Origin: Bdellovibrionales bacterium
GTDB lineage: Bacteria; Bdellovibrionota; Bdellovibrionia; Bdellovibrionales; UBA1609
Length of the DNA: 37,867 nt
Reading direction: 5' to 3'
Assembly (NCBI GenBank): GCA_014323935.1
Contig: JACOND010000014.1
Coordinates: 1 to 37,867 of the forward strand
Positions 1 to 8,462 of this stretch are shown here, one piece after another. The notes beneath the pieces were generated by a model, which was not told the DNA's origin, did no database searches, and was given only the letters and a program-made list of their open reading frames with translations. Both the position numbers and the translations under genes were made by a program. How positions within the stretch are numbered: the stretch's first letter is position 1; each line of letters opens with the position of its first letter.

Positions 1-96
1 TTAAATATGCTGAAAGAAAAAGTAGAGATAGCTTTTATATCTAAAATTACAGGTTTTTCTAAAGAAGAAATTGAAAAATTAAAGAAGAATTCTTAA
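1..96 (+). pseudogene. C-terminal end of an Rpn/PD-(D/E)XK transposase-family protein (cut by window edge)
   Basis: Frame 1 reads to a stop at 94-96 and ends in KITGFSKEEIEKLKKNS, the C-terminal signature of Rpn family recombination-promoting nuclease/putative transposase proteins common in Rickettsiales-like genomes. Only 31 codons lie inside the window, so it cannot be judged whether the full gene is intact. A second copy of the same tail lies at 37616-37867 on the opposite strand, and a decayed copy lies at 4420-4475. The identification rests on the family-typical tail; the catalytic part is not visible here. Confidence 0.6.
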
Positions 97-575
97 AAAA
101 TCTAGTCTTCTAATTTTAGAGATATTCTCTTTTTTTTTAGAAAATCTTTATTGTTCTAAAAATATAAAAGCTAGAGTCTATAAATTTAGGAAAATTGTTT
201 TATATTATAATGTATAAAGCAATCAAATATAGAAAATAAAAGAAGATATATGACTATTTATATTCTTAATGAGTACCTATTTTTTTATCTTTTCATTGAA
301 CTAACTTTGTAACATAATTTTTTCTTAAAATCAGAAATGAATATTTTTTGATTTTTTATATCAATGGTAGAAAAAGAAACTTATTTTATGAAAAGGAATT
401 CTCTTTCAAGCTCGTTTATTAATTAAGAATGAAACTTTATTCCTTTATAAAATAACTCACTCAGTCAGAGTGAATTGCCGGACAAAAGTAACTGTAAATC
501 TTACAAAAAAGCCTTGAATCTCTTTACTTCCTAAAGAGACTAAAAGCTCTTTATTCTATAGGTTTTTTTATTTCA
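1..575. repeat. Left arm of long inverted repeat
   Basis: This stretch is repeated in inverted orientation at the right end of the window (about 36595-36795 and 37326-37720). Shared landmarks include the Rpn C-terminal codons at 1-96, the block around 290-360 containing AACTAACTTTGTAACATAA, and the block at 448-530 containing GAATTGCCGGACAAAAGTAA. The right arm carries about 530 extra bases (36800-37325) that are absent here. Identity looks high by eye, with scattered substitutions and small indels. The arm starts at the window edge, so its true left limit is unknown. It is probably a dispersed mobile-element-derived repeat rather than one gene. Confidence 0.85.
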
Positions 576-600
576 TTGTAGTATTATAATTTTTAAAAAA

Positions 601-1080
601 AGGAGATTTTATGTCAGTTTCACTAGAAGTTAAAGAAATTTGAACTCTTATCAAAGAGAATCAAAAAATACATTAATTAAGTCTAAATGAATGTAAAAAA
701 CAAATCCCTAAGGAGATATAAAATAAAAAAAGAAAAAATTATGAAAGATGAAAAGAGATGTTGTTTTTTTAAAAATTCTTTGTAGACAAACCAGATATCT
801 TAAAACGTGTTTTAAAACATTGGAAGATAGATTATAGATTAGATAGACGGAGTTGGATAGAAGAAGGGAGGAGCAAGATAGACAAGAAGGAATCCAAGAA
901 GTTATAGAGCAAGGCAGACAAAGAGGCATGCAAAGAGCAAACAGGAAGGTATAGAAAAAGGTATGAAACAAGGTATAGAAAAAGGCAGACAAGTAGAAAA
1001 AAGGGAACAGACCTTAAAATTACTGGAGTTAGGTGTGGATATTTCTATAATTATAAAAGTAACAAGTTTATCATAAAGAT
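601..1080 (+). pseudogene. Decayed Rpn/PD-(D/E)XK transposase-family remnant
   Basis: Broken reading frames encode pieces of an Rpn-like protein. Near 770-800 is a KKFFVDKPDILK-like segment, the family's N-terminal block, seen more clearly at 4110-4165. Near 905-1010 are repeated Q-G-I-E-K-G-type codons followed by LKLLELGVDISII, matching the Gly/Glu-rich linker and C-terminal region of these proteins. Stops interrupt every frame, so no product is expected. The central catalytic region seems to be deleted. Confidence 0.55.
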
Positions 1081-1129
1081 GAGATTCTTAAACTAAAAAA
1101 GAAATAAAAAGCTAGATAGAACAATTTTT

Positions 1130-1345
1130 TTTTTCAGCCATTCTTTTTGATTGGCAATGTTGGTAATAGAAACTAAAGCTTTTAAAACTTTTACTAGTGC
1201 CGGGAGCAGAGATGAATGTAAGAGATACTTATGGATAAACTGCTTTATATTATACAATCTGGTAATGAAGTTCTCATAGAATTATTAACTAAGAAGCGAG
1301 CTAATCAAAATAGAAAAACGTCTAAAAATCAGTGTAGAGGAATTT
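1130..1345 (+). pseudogene. Ankyrin-repeat gene remnant plus a dispersed 47-bp repeat
   Basis: Positions 1192-1330 encode ankyrin-like pieces (GAEMNVRDTYG, then NEVLIELLTKKRANQN) with in-frame stops. The block at 1136-1182 recurs at 4897-4943 with about one mismatch; read on the - strand, both copies encode KALVSITNI(A/T)NQKEWL, so they may descend from one gene. The tail at 1320-1360 resembles 3600-3650 after the other decayed ankyrin gene. No intact gene is present. Confidence 0.45.
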
Positions 1346-1450
1346 TTCACATTTAAGAGTGTATAAAGTTCCTTTAAAAGAATCGGTAAATTTTATAGAT
1401 TTGTTTACATAAGAGAGAAATTAATATAAAGGTGTAGTGAAGGTATATCT

Positions 1451-1708
1451 ATAAAAAGGTTTAAAAACTTTATTTCTAGAGGGAAATCTTTTTTAGTTAC
1501 TTTATTACTAATAAATTTCTCTTTTGCCTACTCTCTTGAAAACACAGATTTACAAAAAGCTATTAAAGAAGCTTATGAAAACAATAAAGGATTGGATTTA
1601 GAAAGTATGAGTGAACTTATTTCCAAAGTGGGTGTCAATGCAAGAGATATCTATGGACAAACCCCTCTCGATCATCTCTCTAAACAGAGTAACAAAATGC
1701 TTGTTTAA
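1451..1708 (+). pseudogene. Short secreted ankyrin-family protein lacking a standard start codon
   Basis: This is an 85-codon frame with the family's signal peptide (KRFKNFISRG, then a hydrophobic run ending NFSFA), followed by a short region ending with one partial ankyrin unit (GVNARDIYGQTPLDHLS). The codon where its relatives have ATG, just after the conserved TCTCT-like leader, reads ATA at 1451-1453. No in-frame ATG, GTG or TTG precedes the signal peptide. It is about half the length of 2011-2583 and stops after one repeat. Either it is a dead copy or it starts at AUA; the first is likelier given the decay around it. Confidence 0.5.
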
Positions 1709-2010
1709 ATTGATATTCCTATTTAAAACCATGCCAGGTATATCTACTAAAAAATAATGTTTTAGCAAAATAGGCTTGTTTTATCTAAGAAATCCAAGAT
1801 ATTAGTCTAATTATCCCTATGACATAGAAAACTTTTTCGGTACTTTTTCATCAAAATTTAGGATTAAAAAATCTGAGAGGAACAATATTAAAATAAAAAT
1901 TAATAGTTTTTTCCACTTTAAAAAGAAATCAGTAAAATTTTCTTAAATTTACTATAACTACTTACAATAACATTAAAGTTAAGTTAAGTATAAAAATTAA
2001 AGCGGTCTCT

Positions 2011-2583
2011 ATGAAAAAATTTAAATCCTTTCTTTTAAAAAGAAGTCTTTTTTTAATTCCTTTATTTCTCATAAATTCTTCTTTTGCTGAGGATTCTAAG
2101 TATGGAAATACAGCTCTTCATCTCGCTTCTCTATCTAATGATTTAAAAGCTATAACTGATTTAATAGAAAAGGGAGCAAATCCAAATGTAAAAGATAACG
2201 GTGGAAACACCCCTCTCATTTATGCCTCCTCTTACTATGGTAACAAAGACCTTGTAAAAGCTTTACTAGAAGCGGGAGCAGACCCAAATGTAAAAGATAA
2301 CGGTGGAAACAGCCCTCTCCATTTTGCCTCTAGATTTGGTAACAAAGACCTTGTAAAAGCTTTACTAGAATCAGGAGCAGACCCAAATGCAAAAGATAAC
2401 AGTGGAAACACCCCTCTGCATCTTGCCATTATATATATTAAAATAGAGCTTGTAAAACCTTTACTAGAAGCGGGAGCAGACCCAAATGCAACAAATAACT
2501 ATGGACTAACTCCTTTCCATCATGCCACTAGATATCATAAAATAGAGCTTATAGAGCTCTTAATAGAAAACGGAGGGAGATAA
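2011..2583 (+). CDS. Secreted ankyrin-repeat protein
   Basis: The 190-aa protein has a Sec signal peptide at residues 1-26 (KK near the start, a hydrophobic run ending SSFA, then ED). About five ankyrin repeats follow (roughly residues 30-190), with the consensus G-N-T-P-L-H-L-A and LLEAGADPN units of 33 residues. Such proteins usually mediate protein-protein contacts, and in host-associated bacteria they often act on host targets, though no target can be read here. The start follows the leader GCGGTCTCT, a weakened form of the AAGGAGGTCTCT leader of its relatives. The frame ends early at GG-R-stop. Similar repeat-coding sequence continues in other frames to about 2900, so the gene is probably a 3'-truncated version of a longer one. 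It is still the most intact ankyrin gene in the window. Confidence 0.8.
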   Translation: MKKFKSFLLKRSLFLIPLFLINSSFAEDSKYGNTALHLASLSNDLKAITDLIEKGANPNVKDNGGNTPLIYASSYYGNKDLVKALLEAGADPNVKDNGGNSPLHFASRFGNKDLVKALLESGADPNAKDNSGNTPLHLAIIYIKIELVKPLLEAGADPNATNNYGLTPFHHATRYHKIELIELLIENGGR

Positions 2584-2905
2584 ATACAAAAGATAATTAT
2601 GCAAACACCCCCCCATCTATTATAATTTTGAATATGTAATAAATAATAAAAATAAAAGGACAAATTTGTTACAAACGTTTAAAAATTTTACAAAATAAGT
2701 TTAAAAATTTTTTTAATAGTTGTTAACAAAAAAGCAGAGCTAAATACAAAAGATTCAGATAAGCTAACTGTTTTGCATTTTATCTCTGTAGAAGCTAATA
2801 TAGGATTTGTAAAAACTTTAATAACAAATAAAGCGTATGAATATTAAGATAACTTTGAAAATATGGCTAAGGATTTAGCTTATGAAATTATAGAGATATT
2901 TTAGA
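2584..2905 (+). pseudogene. Downstream remnant of the ankyrin gene
   Basis: After the stop at 2583 the DNA still resembles ankyrin coding sequence: NTKDSDKLTVLHFISVE near 2740-2800 and a terminal MAKDLAYEIIEIF-stop near 2863-2904. That ending parallels KTAKDIADEYEKF at the end of the 13465 copy. The frame is broken by indels, including a C7 run at 2608-2614 where relatives read CACCCCTCTCC. It is the lost C-terminal part of 2011-2583 or of a neighbouring copy. Confidence 0.55.
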
Positions 2906-3034
2906 AATACCTTTAAAAAAAAGAAAGGAATAACTTCGTAATTTACTTCTAGAAAAACACATAAATGTTTTATCCTTCATACTTTATAAATAAATCATTA
3001 ATTTAAGTGTGTGCAAAATTTTAAGGAGGTCTCT

Positions 3035-3655
3035 ATGAAAAGGTTTAAATCCTTTCTTTTAAAAGAAATCTTTTTTTAATTGCTTTATTTGCAGTAAATT
3101 TTTCTTTTTCTGATAGTCATAGCTTGTACAAGGGTCAAGATGTTAATACAAAAGATAGATATAGAAAAACCACTTTGCATAAAGCTACTTTTTTTTGTCA
3201 CAAAGAGGTTGAAAAACTCTTAATAGAATCGGAAGCGGATGTAAATATAAGAGATAATTAATGGAAACACCCCCCCCCCTTTTTTTTTTTTTGCATCTAC
3301 ATTATTTTGATAAAACATGTTCTGATGATAGAAAAACCGTTGTAGAACTTTTACTAACACCAGGAACAAAGATAAATGCAAAAAAATGGATTTACGACTC
3401 TCTATATCCTCTATGTATGGAGAAAATGCTTCTGAATCTCGCCTTTGAATATGTGAATTCAGAAACTGTATACGTTGTAAAAGCTTTATTACAAAAGGGA
3501 GCGAATATCAAAGAAAAAAATAAAAAGGGATAAACCGCTTGAGTTTTGCTATTAAATATAAAAACAAAAAACTTGAAGATTTTTTAAAAGAAAGGAGAGC
3601 AAAGATAGATAATAAAAACAAGTGTAGAAGAATTTTTAACATTTAATAATATAAA
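3035..3655 (+). pseudogene. Frameshifted secreted ankyrin-repeat gene
   Basis: The gene has a perfect leader (AAGGAGGTCTCT then ATG at 3035) and begins MKRFKSFLLK. It then shifts frame in the signal peptide, where relatives have AAGGAAGT and this copy lacks a base. The rest of the signal peptide (FLIALFAVNFSFS) and one or two ankyrin units (DVNTKDRYRKTTLHKATF) continue in another frame to about 3260. A C9-T14 run at 3270-3292 replaces the usual repeat codons and shifts the frame again. A 90-codon stretch with further ankyrin-like units (VVKALLQKGANIKEKNKKG) follows to 3533. No full product is expected unless slippage restores the frame. Confidence 0.7.
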
Positions 3656-4090
3656 ATTTCAGAAATTATAACTAGCTAAACTTTCTATCAGTATATTAAA
3701 ACTATGACCAAAGCCTTTTAGTAGGAGGTTTATATTACAGACTTAACCAAACAAGAGCTTATTCATGGAAAAAAGAAAAGCTTTGATATTCAATTATTAA
3801 TTATAAATGATATATTGTCAGTTAAATTTAAAGAGAAAGTGTTTTAATCTTTTTCCAATCGAACTTTTTAAACTTTTTTTTTAGGAATCCACTAAACTAA
3901 GGATTTTATTTATCACTATTTCAAATTCTCTCAATAAACTCAATGTACCATTTATGCTTAGTTAAATATATAAATCCCATTATTTTACACTTTTGTATCA
4001 TTTTGGAACTGAATTTGCATATAACTCTCAATGAGTGACTTTAACTTAATTTAAAAACAAGAGCTAACAAATGAAAAAAGAAAAAAAACC
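3656..4090. other. No gene recognised
   Basis: No frame longer than a few dozen codons and no recognisable protein similarity was found on either strand. Scattered stops, AT-rich runs and short pieces resembling other repeat regions suggest decayed intergenic DNA. Confidence 0.5.
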
Positions 4091-4480
4091 TATGTCTAGA
4101 TGACAAGAGATGTCATTTTTAAAAAATTCTTTGTAGACAAACCAGAGATTTTAAAACATTTTCTAAACATTCCTGAAATCATGAAATTAGAGATCAAAAA
4201 CCCCAACATCCAAGACGTTAAAAGAAAATAAAAAAAGCCTCCTTAGATTTGAGAGGGAAGCTCTCTTCAGGAGAGGATATCAATATCGAAACCTGCCCTA
4301 AACCAAGCTTCCTGAAAAGAGTACTTTTATACTGGAGTAAACTTCATGCACAAAGTTTAAGATAACTATGATAAAATAACTCCAAGTTATTCTCTCGTCT
4401 TTACAGAATTTTCTGTATTACAGGTTTTTCTAAAGAAGAAATTAAAAAAATAAAGAAGAATTCTCAAAAAAACTAATCTT
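4090..4480 (+). pseudogene. Decayed Rpn/PD-(D/E)XK transposase-family gene
   Basis: Three consecutive pieces of one protein can be read across different frames. The N-terminal block DVIFKKFFVDKPEILKHFLN is at about 4106-4165. The middle part has LDLRGKLSSGEDINIE and RVLLYWSKLHAQSL at about 4233-4361, as in Rpn proteins where the PD-(D/E)XK core is followed by a kinase-like YWSKLH motif. The C-terminal GFSKEEI piece is at about 4423-4450. Order and spacing match the family with large deletions, and stops and frameshifts make it non-functional. Confidence 0.65.
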
Positions 4481-5196
4481 CTAATTTAGAGATAGACTAC
4501 ATTTTTTTGAAAATCTAAAAACCTTTCTCTCAATTTTTTGTGCTAATAACAGGTATTGTCATATCTTTATAGGCAGTTTGTATTTGAAGAATTTAATAGG
4601 GAAGGGTATTTAAAAATGCTTTTTACCTATAGAAAAGTCTTCTGACTTTTTATAACAGGGTTTCTTTTATATAACAATAAAGCCTTAAAAGAGACGTATA
4701 AATAAGGAATTTACTGCTTTCTTTAAAAGGCTAAGAAAAATTACAAGTAAGAAGTTTTTAAAGATTTGCTTTCTAAATTTCCCAGCTCATTTGAAAGCTG
4801 TAAGCTCGTTTGAAAGAAATAATTAAAGTGTATGTACTTTTTAAGGAGATAGGAGATGACTCAAAGACCTTTCTTTTTTGAACTGAAAACTCTTTCAGCC
4901 ATTCTTTTTGATTGGTAATGTTGGTAATAGAAACTAAAGCTTTGTCTTTTTTCTCTCCCCTAATGAAGCCCAAAAAACCCTTATATTTAAAAGTTACTAT
5001 AAGCTTTGTGCGGTGTAAAATATATAATACCCGGAAAAATCTAATTTTTTATGGCTTTTCAAATAACAAACTTGACATATTAGAAAAAATATCTAGTCTA
5101 ATTTTTAGGTGTTTTTCTTAGATCATTAATTTAATAACATCACACTGAAAATAAGAAAACTTAAAACATCAATGTTCTATAATTTAGGGATGACCT
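4481..5196. other. Intergenic, no intact gene; second copy of the 47-bp repeat
   Basis: Apart from the repeat at 4897-4943 (partner at 1136-1182), nothing convincing is seen. Short open frames here have no recognisable product. A TTGACA at 5072-5077 and a TATAAT at 5178-5183 lie upstream of maeB, but they are not spaced as a matching pair, so the maeB promoter stays undetermined. Confidence 0.4.
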
Positions 5197-7467
5197 ATGA
5201 AAGAAGCTTTAGATTACCATAAAAAACATCCCTCGGGAAAGTTAGAAATACAAGCTACAAAAAAACTAGATACAGATTGGTATCTGTCTTTAGCATATAG
5301 CCCAGGAGTTGCAGAACCTTGTAAAAAAATACATGAAAATCCTAAGACCGTTTTTGACTATACAGGAAAAGGAAATTTAGTGGCAGTCATTTCAAATGGA
5401 AGTGCTGTGTTAGGTTTAGGAAATATAGGACCTCTAGCTGCTAAACCTGTTATGGAAGGAAAGGCTGTTTTATTTAAAAAATTTGCAGGAATCAATGTTT
5501 TTGATATTGAAATTAAAGCTAAAACTGTTGAAGAGTTTGTAACAGTTTGTAAAAATTTAGAACCTACATTCGGAGGTATTAATTTAGAAGATATTGCTTC
5601 TCCTGAGTGCTTTGAAATTGAAAGAATCTTAGAAGAAGAAATGGACATCCCTGTTTTTCACGATGATCAACACGGAACAGCTATTATAACGGCGGCGGCT
5701 TTTATAAATGCCTGCTATTTACAAAATAAAAAAATTCCTGAAACAAAAGTGGTCTTTAGCGGAGCCGGTGCAGCCGCTCTTTCTTGTGCTAAGCTTTTAC
5801 TTCACTTAGGAGTTAAAAAAGAAAATATGACTTTATGTGATTCTTTAGGAATTATCTATAAAGGTCGAACAAAAGGAATGAATTCTTACAAGGAAGAATT
5901 TGCAATTCAAACAGCAAAAAGAAATTTAGCAGAAGCTACAAATAAAGCAGATGTCTTTATTGGATTAAGTGTAAAGGATATTTTAACCCCTGAAATTCTT
6001 AAAACTATGGCAGATAAAGCTATTGTTTTTGCCATGGCTAACCCAGACCCTGAAATTCATCCTGATTTGGCAAAAAAAACAAGGCCTGATATCATTATTG
6101 CCACCGGTCGAAGTGATTATCCTAATCAAGTTAATAATGTTTTAGGTTTTCCTTTTTTATTTCGAGGAGCTTTAGATGTCCAAGCAAAGTACATCAATTT
6201 AGAGATGAAATTAGCTGCTGTCCATGCCCTAGCCGAATTAGCTAGAAAACCTGTTCCCCACAACGTTTTAAAAGCCTATTCCTCTGAAATTTTTCAATTT
6301 GGAAGAAATTACATTATTCCTAAGCCTTTTGATTTTAGAATTTTAACAAGCGTAACTCCGGCTGTAGCAAAAGCAGCCATGGAAAGTAAATCTGCTAGAA
6401 AACCAATTTCTAATTTTAAAGACTACATTCAACAATTAGAAACTCTACAAAGTGAAAGCCGTGCCTTTGTAAGAGAGGTGATAAACCGTGTCAATATCTA
6501 TAATTCAAAAACTAAAAAACCTACAATCCTCTTACCAGAAGGTGAAAATAAAAAAATCTTAAGTGCTTTAAACAGTGTTTTACCAGATAAAATTTTTGAA
6601 CCTATCTTAATGGGATCAGAAGAAAAGATTCAAAAAACAATCTCTGAGTGCAATTTTTCAAATTTAAAAAAAGTAAAAATTCTCTCTCCTCAAACACATC
6701 CTTCTTTTAAAAGTTTTGCCAGAGAATTCCATCTTATGAAAAAACATAAAGGAATGTCTTTAGAAGAAGCAGAAAAACTTCTCAGTAGCACAAATTACTT
6801 TGCTAATATGCTCCTTTATAAAAACTTTGCACAAGGTCTTTTAACAGGGGCTAGTGATAGTTTTAGAAATAGCATCTTACCTTCCTTAAGAATTATAGGC
6901 TCAAGCGGGAGAGGCGTTATAGCTGGAGTGAATTTAGTCTTATTAAAAAATAAAGTCTTATTTTTTGCAGACACGGCTTTTAATATAGAACCCACAGCCA
7001 ATCAACTTGCACATATTGCTATTTACACAGCTCAAATGGCTCAGTACTTTCAAATAAAACCTCGGATTGCTTTACTCAGTTTTTTAAATTTCACAGATAA
7101 AATAGATCAACAAGGTTCCCCTTTAAAAATGAAAAAAGCCGTTGATCTGATTAAACAATGGAAACCAAATTTAAAAGTAGAAGGAGAAATACAAGCAGAT
7201 ATTGCTGTCAATAAAGATTTATCTAAAGAACTTTTTCCAAAACTCACTTTTAATGATTCTGCTAATATTCTTATATTTCCCAATTTAGACTCAGGAAATA
7301 TGGCTTATAAACTTGTCCAACAACTAGGTCAAGGAGAGGTTTTAGGTCCTTTTTTAGTCGGCATTAAAAAACCCATTAATATCATTCAAAGAACATGTAC
7401 GATTGAAGATATTATTAATTCCTTAGTTTTAACAAGTCTCAAAGTTCATGCTTACAATAAAAGATAA
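5197..7467 (+). CDS. maeB: NADP-dependent malic enzyme with C-terminal phosphotransacetylase-like domain
   Basis: The 756-aa protein matches the usual length of MaeB-type enzymes, which convert malate to pyruvate and CO2 with reduction of NADP in the cytosol. The malic domain fills residues 1 to about 400: YSPGVAEPC (34-42) with the catalytic Tyr, GKAVLFKKFAGI with the catalytic Lys region (88-99), NLED (129-132) and DDQHGTAI (156-163) for the metal site, and the nucleotide-binding GAGAA (189-193). Residues from about 430 form a phosphate acetyltransferase-like domain (LPEGEN, and a conserved FPNLDSGN region near the end); in this family that domain is usually regulatory. The start is the first ATG and gives the expected N-terminus. 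It converges with dprA, leaving 7 bases between them. Confidence 0.95.
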   Translation: MKEALDYHKKHPSGKLEIQATKKLDTDWYLSLAYSPGVAEPCKKIHENPKTVFDYTGKGNLVAVISNGSAVLGLGNIGPLAAKPVMEGKAVLFKKFAGINVFDIEIKAKTVEEFVTVCKNLEPTFGGINLEDIASPECFEIERILEEEMDIPVFHDDQHGTAIITAAAFINACYLQNKKIPETKVVFSGAGAAALSCAKLLLHLGVKKENMTLCDSLGIIYKGRTKGMNSYKEEFAIQTAKRNLAEATNKADVFIGLSVKDILTPEILKTMADKAIVFAMANPDPEIHPDLAKKTRPDIIIATGRSDYPNQVNNVLGFPFLFRGALDVQAKYINLEMKLAAVHALAELARKPVPHNVLKAYSSEIFQFGRNYIIPKPFDFRILTSVTPAVAKAAMESKSARKPISNFKDYIQQLETLQSESRAFVREVINRVNIYNSKTKKPTILLPEGENKKILSALNSVLPDKIFEPILMGSEEKIQKTISECNFSNLKKVKILSPQTHPSFKSFAREFHLMKKHKGMSLEEAEKLLSSTNYFANMLLYKNFAQGLLTGASDSFRNSILPSLRIIGSSGRGVIAGVNLVLLKNKVLFFADTAFNIEPTANQLAHIAIYTAQMAQYFQIKPRIALLSFLNFTDKIDQQGSPLKMKKAVDLIKQWKPNLKVEGEIQADIAVNKDLSKELFPKLTFNDSANILIFPNLDSGNMAYKLVQQLGQGEVLGPFLVGIKKPINIIQRTCTIEDIINSLVLTSLKVHAYNKR

Positions 7468-7474
7468 ACTTTCT

Positions 7475-8350
7475 TTAAAAGCTCTTCAACTGTAAACTCT
7501 CTACTAAAATAGAAAGATCGGTCGCATCTCTTATCATATAAGCCCCGTCATATAAAAGCTGTAAACTCCCTGTCCATTGAGCAGAAAGGATAGGACCTGG
7601 TAAAACAGCAATAGGACTTGCAAATTCTAAAGCTTTTCTCGCTGTAATCATAGTTCCACTTCTGATTTGAGCTTGTAAAATAACAACCAATTTAGAATAA
7701 GAAGACAGGAAAGAATTTCTTATATGAAAATAAGATTTTTTCATAGGTTCCCAAGGAGGAAAACAACTTACAAAAGCTCCTCCATGATTCAAAATTCCTG
7801 ACTTTAAACTCTTAAGACTTTGAGGGTAAATATGGTCTAAACCTGAAGGTAAAAAACAAAGAGTTGGTTTTTGATAACAGATAGCTATTTTATGGGCTTT
7901 TTGATCGATTCCTCTTGCTCCCCCACTGACAATACAAACAGATTTTCTTTCTAAAAAAGAAGGCAGATAAACATCCATCCAATTTAAAACCAATTCCTCA
8001 GGCTGACGGCTTCCTACAAAAGTGATAGGAAAAGTCAAATTTGAAACTAGCTCTCCTAAAACTAAAAAAATGGGAACGCTATCATAAAAATTTAAAATCT
8101 GATCAGGGTAGTTTTTGCTGAAAGGAGAGTAAATTTTGTAACTTTTTTTTTGACAGTACTTATAATCCTGCTCTGCTTTTTTCCACCAATTCTTATTACA
8201 ATTTAGATAATTTCTTGTTTCTAAAGAAGACAAAATAGAACTGAATTTCTCAGGATTATTGATATTTTCTCTAGCTAAAAGCTCAAAATCCCTAAACTGA
8301 ATCTTACAGTTTTGCCAAGAAAGTAAGGCTAAATAATCAAAGACCTTCAT
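7475..8350 (-). CDS. dprA: DNA-processing protein DprA (Smf)
   Basis: The 291-aa protein contains the Rossmann-like DprA core that binds single-stranded DNA and loads RecA during natural transformation. Visible motifs are FVGSR (111-115), SGGARGID (142-149) with the family's Gly-rich turn, LPSGLDHIYP (167-176), an HIRNSFLS segment (209-216) corresponding to the FP-x-RNR-I-x motif, and SGTMITARKALE (231-242). It lacks the C-terminal winged-helix extension of many relatives. The N-terminal 90 residues are poorly conserved, as is usual. It is divergent from gcvP and convergent with maeB. Its presence suggests at least ancestral DNA uptake, which fits the mosaic accessory regions, though this is inference. 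Confidence 0.92.
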   Translation of the reverse strand: MKVFDYLALLSWQNCKIQFRDFELLARENINNPEKFSSILSSLETRNYLNCNKNWWKKAEQDYKYCQKKSYKIYSPFSKNYPDQILNFYDSVPIFLVLGELVSNLTFPITFVGSRQPEELVLNWMDVYLPSFLERKSVCIVSGGARGIDQKAHKIAICYQKPTLCFLPSGLDHIYPQSLKSLKSGILNHGGAFVSCFPPWEPMKKSYFHIRNSFLSSYSKLVVILQAQIRSGTMITARKALEFASPIAVLPGPILSAQWTGSLQLLYDGAYMIRDATDLSILVESLQLKSF

Positions 8351-8462
8351 ATATCTTTATACATGCAAAAATAGTTCCTAATGATTTTATTTGACACTCT
8401 GTAAAAAAATAAAAAGCACTTCTTGACAAAAACTATCAAAAAAAGCACAAGAAAAAAACAAA
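8351..8462. promoter_or_regulatory. Divergent dprA/gcvP promoter region
   Basis: The 112-bp gap between divergent genes contains two TTGACA hexamers on the + strand (8391-8396 and 8423-8428). Neither has a clear TATAAT at 17 bases; candidates are only A-rich. No glycine riboswitch-like structure is visible. The gcvP start at 8463 lacks a strong Shine-Dalgarno sequence. Confidence 0.35.

Noticed and set aside
708..992. 94-codon open frame on the - strand
   Set aside because: Antisense to Rpn remnant coding on the + strand; low-complexity Phe/Leu/Ser product without a ribosome site.
4773..5121. Two short overlapping open frames on opposite strands
   Set aside because: They cover the dispersed 47-bp repeat and decayed DNA; no intact start context or family match.
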